Of a stretch of 64,000 nucleotides of DNA, positions 59,261-64,000 are shown piece by piece. The DNA is from Strigops habroptila (Eukaryota > Chordata > Aves > Psittaciformes > Psittacidae), in contig NC_044282.2 in the NCBI RefSeq assembly GCF_004027225.2, forward strand, positions 57,182,397 to 57,246,396, read 5' to 3'. Both the position numbers and the translations under genes were made by a program. Positions within the stretch are counted from its first letter, which is position 1; each line of letters starts with the position of its first letter. Below the pieces are notes generated by a model. It searched no databases and was not told where the DNA came from. It worked only from the letters and a program-made list of their open reading frames with translations.

Positions 59261-62200
59261 AGTCCCTCAGCCACACAGCTCTTGCCTATTCCAGATCCAC
59301 CAAAATTCAATAGTCATTTTAGTAGAATCAAAAGTTTTAAAGAAAGTAGTGTTTTCTAGTAAAATCAGAAAGGATAGAGAGGATAGTGATAAAGTTTCAC
59401 ACTGGAAATAGAGAAAAATGCATCAGCTTGAAAGAGGAATAGCTGAAGGGAAATCCAGTTGAAGTCTGGAAAATAATGATAGCGAGAAGGTCAAAAAGAG
59501 AAATTTCATTTACTGCCTCTACAACAAAAAAACCCCTTAATAAAACAATTGTGAAGACTTGAAAATGTTCTTACACAATGAAGAATTATCAAAGCACACT
59601 GAGGAAAGCAAAACCACAAACAGGCTCAAAAAGACTTAAACTCCTAGAGAACAGGACCACTATTAGCTACTAAGCTTAGTAGCTTAGGTACAACCCTGAA
59701 TTCCAGACTTCCCTACCTCACTAGTTGCTGGAAAATTATCAGGTAAATAGGAGAAGAATACATTGTCTTTTTTTTTACACTGTTTTACTAAGCATCTAGT
59801 CTTGGCTGCTGGAGATAAGATACAGAGTAGAGGGATCCAACAGTACTGTTATATTCTAAAAAAGTAACTGAAACAATCGAGGGTATGCTAATGCTGATAA
59901 AGTCAACACTAATTTTACTTGCTTTATCTACTCTAATCTCCAGATTCAGACATTTGCAAGAAATCATCATCCATATCTGGCCAAAGAATTTGGGATTATC
60001 CCAGTGAGCACAAATACAAAAGCAGCAGCATTCACTTCGTGAGAATCTACAGATTTTGAGATATTACTTACTCCTTTCTGCTGAAAAGAGAAAGCTCTTG
60101 TCACCAAAGCTCCTGCAAAGGCTGCAGGACTGAGTCAGTGTTTGTATTTTGATGATGAGAAATCAGCATAACACAGAGGGGCAAAATATTTTGTTTGCAG
60201 TACTTCAGTTGTGTTGAAATTCACCGTGGTTACTTCAGCACATTTGAGAGGCCACTTTTGCTTACAGATTCAATCTGGAGATAAGAAGCAGGTGCAGAGT
60301 GAAGATAATGAGCAGCTCAGGGTTTGGATGAGATGGGCTAAGCCTGTGCTCTGAGGTATCAGTAACAAAACTCCTACTCAGTTCTGTGGGAGCAGGACTA
60401 CGGCACTGCTTGCAAATCTTGCAAGTAGCAGCTGTTTTATCACCTCCTGTGGTATTCTTTCCAGAATTTCAGCTTCCTACAGATTTTGGCACTCTACAAC
60501 CACTTGGGTCGTGGGACGATGCCCACAGCATTTAGGAAGCACAGGGTGCCCACTCGGGCTGCATGGCCTGAATAGCACTGGGGCCTAAGAGAGTAAATGG
60601 TGCGACTCCAAAGAGGACAGTCTCTTAGATGCTCTTACTCTCTTATTTTTGCAATGCCACTTTTCCATGTCTAAATAATGTATTATTTTGTGACCTTTCC
60701 CAATAGTAATCTTTAATGCTTGCAACAGAGGATATTAAAGCCCCTGCAATTGTTGCCGTTCTCATTATTATCTAATCTGAAGGGAATTTTTACTGCAGGT
60801 GGTGGAATTTGTTTTTTTCCCCCTTCATCTTAGCAATAATGTCTGGATGCATATAAAAGCCAAAGTACTGAGTTAGGCATTGCTGATTTTTCGTGTACAT
60901 GGATTAGCTTGTTTCCATAACTGTAGAGATTCCCATTTTACTACAAGGAAAGCATACAGTAGGGCAATATCATCACAATGAAAATATTCTTCCCAATATG
61001 AAAATATGAAAAAGAATAAAACGTGAGACTGGCTACTGTAAACAAGACACAGTTAAGAGGTAGGGGGATAAGAAGACACAAGGAAATTGTAGAACAGAAT
61101 GTGGGACAGTAAAAGCACAGTGGATGCTCTTCCTACTCAGAATATTAAAATAAGACATTATGCAAAAGGAACACATGTAAATGGAGACAAAGGAAGATAT
61201 CCTACCAGCTTTAATTCCTAAAACAAAACCCAAAACGATACGCATATCGTTTGATTTAAAAGCTGATTAGTTTGTATTGTGACATCTTTGGTTCTATAGC
61301 TTGCTTTATCTTCTGCACAGTGCCTAAAGCAATAACATCATGGTCAGGGATTCACATTTTAGGCACAAGGATAAAACAAGAAATAATAACTACTACTATC
61401 AGTTACCTATTATGTATTAAAAAATAAAAGCAGAACCAAAGAAGAAAGCCTGGAAGGTGTCTAAACTAGTTATGCGTCAAGGTATAAGTCAGTCCTGAGT
61501 TAATGAGACCAGGAAGAAATTCTTCTGTTGCAAATACAACAACCTACAATGCATTGCTCTTATGTATATGCAGAGATCAGGTGGGATACACTATTGATCT
61601 CATTCATTACAACAGTTATTTTGTGCTATTATTGGAAAATGCTGCTATAAATGGCATACCTCTTTTTATATATTTTTAACTAACGGAGAATTATTCCTTG
61701 CATGGATCTTTTATAGGGTATTTAATAATTATATGGGAATCTTCTAGTTCTCCATTATATTGTATAGATTTTCAAAGCTATCTTTACAAAAACCTATTTA
61801 GATTTCTGTATCACCCTATTGATTAAATCCCTCTCTTTTACTCCGAAGTGAAGACTGCAGAAAATCAGCATTAGCCTCTGATGCTTAGTAGTCTGGAACA
61901 CACAGCTAGAAGAGAAAATAGTCCTTCCTTTAATAAAGCATGCCTTGAGGGCATCTGAATGCTTTCTCTTCTTTTTAAAATCATAAGCGTGATGAGCCTT
62001 TTTCCACTGTAACTGTGATGTTCCTTGCGAGTCCTACAAATGCACATTCTGGCTTCATCTGTAAGGGAGAGGTACACCTTATTTACCTTAACCTGAACAA
62101 GACATGAACAACTGGACCCATTCCAGATGGAGCTCACTTCTAGGGCTAGTTTCCTTGTTGGTGGTCAGAGGTGGGAATGGTGCTTGTGAGCTCCATCCCT

Positions 62201-62406
62201 CAAAGGCAATTAGGCACCTGTAAAATCACCACAGGACATTCGGAGGTTTGTCACCATGTCGAGGTGCGCTGACATTGTGTGAGCATCCATCCCACCTCTT
62301 CTTTCTGTAACCCACCATACCTCTCCCCATCCCGTTCTGTCCCATCCCACATGTCCCTCCCTTGCTGCACCCCACATCTCCCTGCCCCATCCCACCTAAC
62401 TTTGCT

Positions 62407-62640
62407 CTATCATGGAGTGGTTTGGGTTGGAAGGGACCTTCAAGGACTCATCCAGTTCCAACCCCCTGCCATGGGTCAACCTTCCGCTAGACGAGGTTGC
62501 TCCAAGCCCTGTCCAGCCTGGCCTCGAACACTGCCAGGGATGGGGCAGCCACAGCGTCTCTGGGCAACCTGTGCCAGCGCCTCAGCACCCTCACACGGAA
62601 GAACTTCTGCCTAATATCTCATCTAAACCTATCCCACCCT
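62407..62640 (-). repeat. CR1 LINE 3'-end fragment
   Basis: Minus orientation. Includes GGTTTGGGTTGGAAGGGACC and TCTGGGCAACCTGTGCCAGC. It lies just upstream of the CpG island and marks its left boundary. Confidence 0.95.
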
Positions 62641-62699
62641 TCTCACACCCATTCCACATCTCCCCACTGCACCTCACCTCACCTCTCATCACCTCAGGG

Positions 62700-63560
62700 C
62701 AGGGGGACCGACACCCTGAGGGAAGGAAGCTTTGCCACGCACTGCTAACAGGACACAAGCCGCTGCCGGGTTCCCGCCACTCGCTGTGTGCTGGGGCCGC
62801 CGTGAAGCCCCCACCCGGGCTCCCCTGTCCCCTCACGGAGCGGGGAACGCCACCGCCTCCCACAGCCATCGGCAACCGAGACCCGGTGCGAAGCGGTGGG
62901 AGGTGAGGGGCGTGGCCAGGGGATGGAGGAGGCGGAGCCAGTCTGCTCCTCGCATTCTTATTGGTGGTTCCCCTCTGCCCGTTTGGGCTGAGGGGTTTAT
63001 TGATTGGTTTGTGGCGTCCCCTTACTCCTCCCGCCTCGTCCTCCACCTTTGCCTTAGCGGCGCGGGTAGCGAGGGGTGCGCGGCGCGCGCTGAGGAGCCG
63101 GCGGCGCGGTCTGGTCCGGTCCTCGGGGCTGAGGGGAGACGGGCGGGGAGGCGCAGGACGAGCGAGCCGCAGCAGGTAAGGGCAGGGCCGCTGCCGCGCG
63201 GGGGCTCCGGTTGCTGCCCTGCCCCGCCGACCTGGCGCTGTGCGCCCGCCGTGGTGGAGTTATGTAACCGCCCCGCCGGCTCTCCCTGCGGCGCCCGCCG
63301 TCCTGCCCCCTCCCCGGGACCCGCGCTTACCCCGGGGCTCCCTTCACCGGCGGCCTTTCGGGTGCGGGGGGCTGCGGGGCGAGCTCCGGGCTTCCCCGCG
63401 GGCGACTGGGATGGGCGGGGGGGAGCCGTGCGCTGAGGAGGGGTGTCCGGCCGGTGCGAGTACGGAGCAGCCTGGCGAGGTGCGGGAGCACCCCCCGTGG
63501 GGGACAGGCGCGAAGGGGGTCGCGGCTGTGCGGGAAGCGCTGGGTGCCGGCTCGGGGCAG
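62700..63560 (+). promoter_or_regulatory. CpG island promoter of the next gene
   Basis: GC-rich, CG-dense block. Two inverted CCAAT boxes (ATTGG) occur at about 62958-62963 and 63002-63007, followed by GC boxes. The spacing to the splice donor at 63175 suggests transcription starts near 63030-63080. No TATA box seen. The 234-codon plus frame at 62732-63436 crosses the donor and is a composition artefact. Confidence 0.75.
63040..63175 (+). other. Probable first exon of the next gene (RCAN2 by synteny)
   Basis: A strong donor CAGCAG/GTAAGG ends the exon at 63175; the 5' end is only estimated. I see no convincing ATG-led peptide, so it is most likely a 5' UTR exon. In human the gene beyond CYP39A1 on this side is RCAN2, in the same orientation as CYP39A1, which fits. 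No RCAN2 coding sequence is in the window, so the name rests on gene order alone. Confidence 0.45.
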
Positions 63561-64000
63561 GTGGGTGCTCGCAGCGGTGCGGACCTGTCCCAGCTGTTTG
63601 TACACCTTAAGGCTGGGGTGCATGCAGCGAAGCCCCTATCCCCGAGGAAGAATCTTCTTGGGCTGCTTTAAAGTTGTCCAGCATCCCACACCGGTTATGT
63701 TTGATGCTTATACGACAGGTAGCTCTGCGAAGTTGGTGGCTTGTTTTTTTACACACCTCTCCTAGATTCTTTTCTATCCCTTTAAAGTATTTTGTCCCTT
63801 TACTGCTTGAGTTTGGAGTTTAATCTAGTTTCCTGAAAGGAAAATGCATGATAGGTTTATACAGCTGAGAGAAATCATAGAAGTGAGAATTGTAGTTTAA
63901 TCAGGGGTTATGCTTTACGTGAGCTGCTGTGTTAAGCTTTCAAGTTCTGCACTTACAAATCTGTTTGCTCGGTGTTGTTTACCTATTTAGAATGGTTACT
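63176..64000 (+). other. First intron of the next gene
   Basis: Begins with the GC-rich tail of the island (to about 63560) and then becomes ordinary sequence with no recognised exon or repeat up to the window end. Confidence 0.45.

Larger units (their letters stand above)
50103..62406. other. Intergenic region between CYP39A1 and the next CpG island
   Basis: About 12 kb, A/T-rich, with no coding exon recognised. It holds a MIR-like SINE, several old repeat fragments, an AT microsatellite and CR1 tails, each listed separately. Open frames up to 126 codons on either strand show no family resemblance or conserved splice context. Confidence 0.6.

Noticed and set aside
62732-63436. 234-codon plus-strand open frame at the right CpG island
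   Set aside because: Crosses a strong splice donor at 63175 and part of a likely promoter; composition artefact of GC richness.
1-64000. tRNA, rRNA, CRISPR, operon or bacterial mobile features
   Set aside because: None seen. The window is vertebrate nuclear DNA, and the direct repeats present are microsatellites or CR1 tails.

Overview
The window is nuclear DNA from a bird. Its genes have vertebrate exon-intron structure with GT-AG introns. It carries about a dozen CR1 LINE 3'-end fragments in both orientations with the typical ATTCTATG-type tails. A solo LTR of a family I associate with Neoaves sits inside one intron. CpG islands mark two promoters. There is no CRISPR array, operon or prokaryotic signal.

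Layout, left to right: (1) 750-10942, minus strand: TDRD6, a Tudor-repeat germ-granule protein. One giant exon encodes nearly the whole protein, followed by small 3' exons whose ends I traced by splice sites and reading phase. (2) 10943-11650: CpG island and likely TDRD6 promoter, with MYB-type and CCAAT motifs. (3) 13773-21458, minus strand: SLC25A27 (UCP4), a mitochondrial carrier. All nine coding exons are recovered (966 nt, 321 aa) with unbroken phases. A 645-bp solo LTR with a 5-bp target duplication lies in its intron 2. (4) 24651-49586, plus strand: CYP39A1, a microsomal cytochrome P450. All twelve coding exons are recovered (1401 nt, 466 aa) with heme-binding and K-helix motifs intact. 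(5) 49587-62640: intergenic DNA with CR1 remnants, a MIR-like SINE and other ancient repeat debris. (6) 62700-63175: CpG island ending in a clean splice donor on the plus strand, probably the first exon of RCAN2 by synteny.

The gene order TDRD6 / SLC25A27 / CYP39A1 / (RCAN2), with these relative strands, matches the human 6p12.3 block as I remember it. This is a conserved syntenic neighbourhood, not a functional cluster: the genes act in germ granules, mitochondria and ER sterol metabolism respectively. I found no convincing novel protein-coding system. The most interesting signals are a palindrome-flanked micro-inversion inside the SLC25A27 LTR, a cluster of MYB motifs at the TDRD6 promoter, the partly unresolved TDRD6 C-terminus, and a few unexplained non-coding stretches. 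Comparisons with human proteins are from memory and were not aligned by computer.
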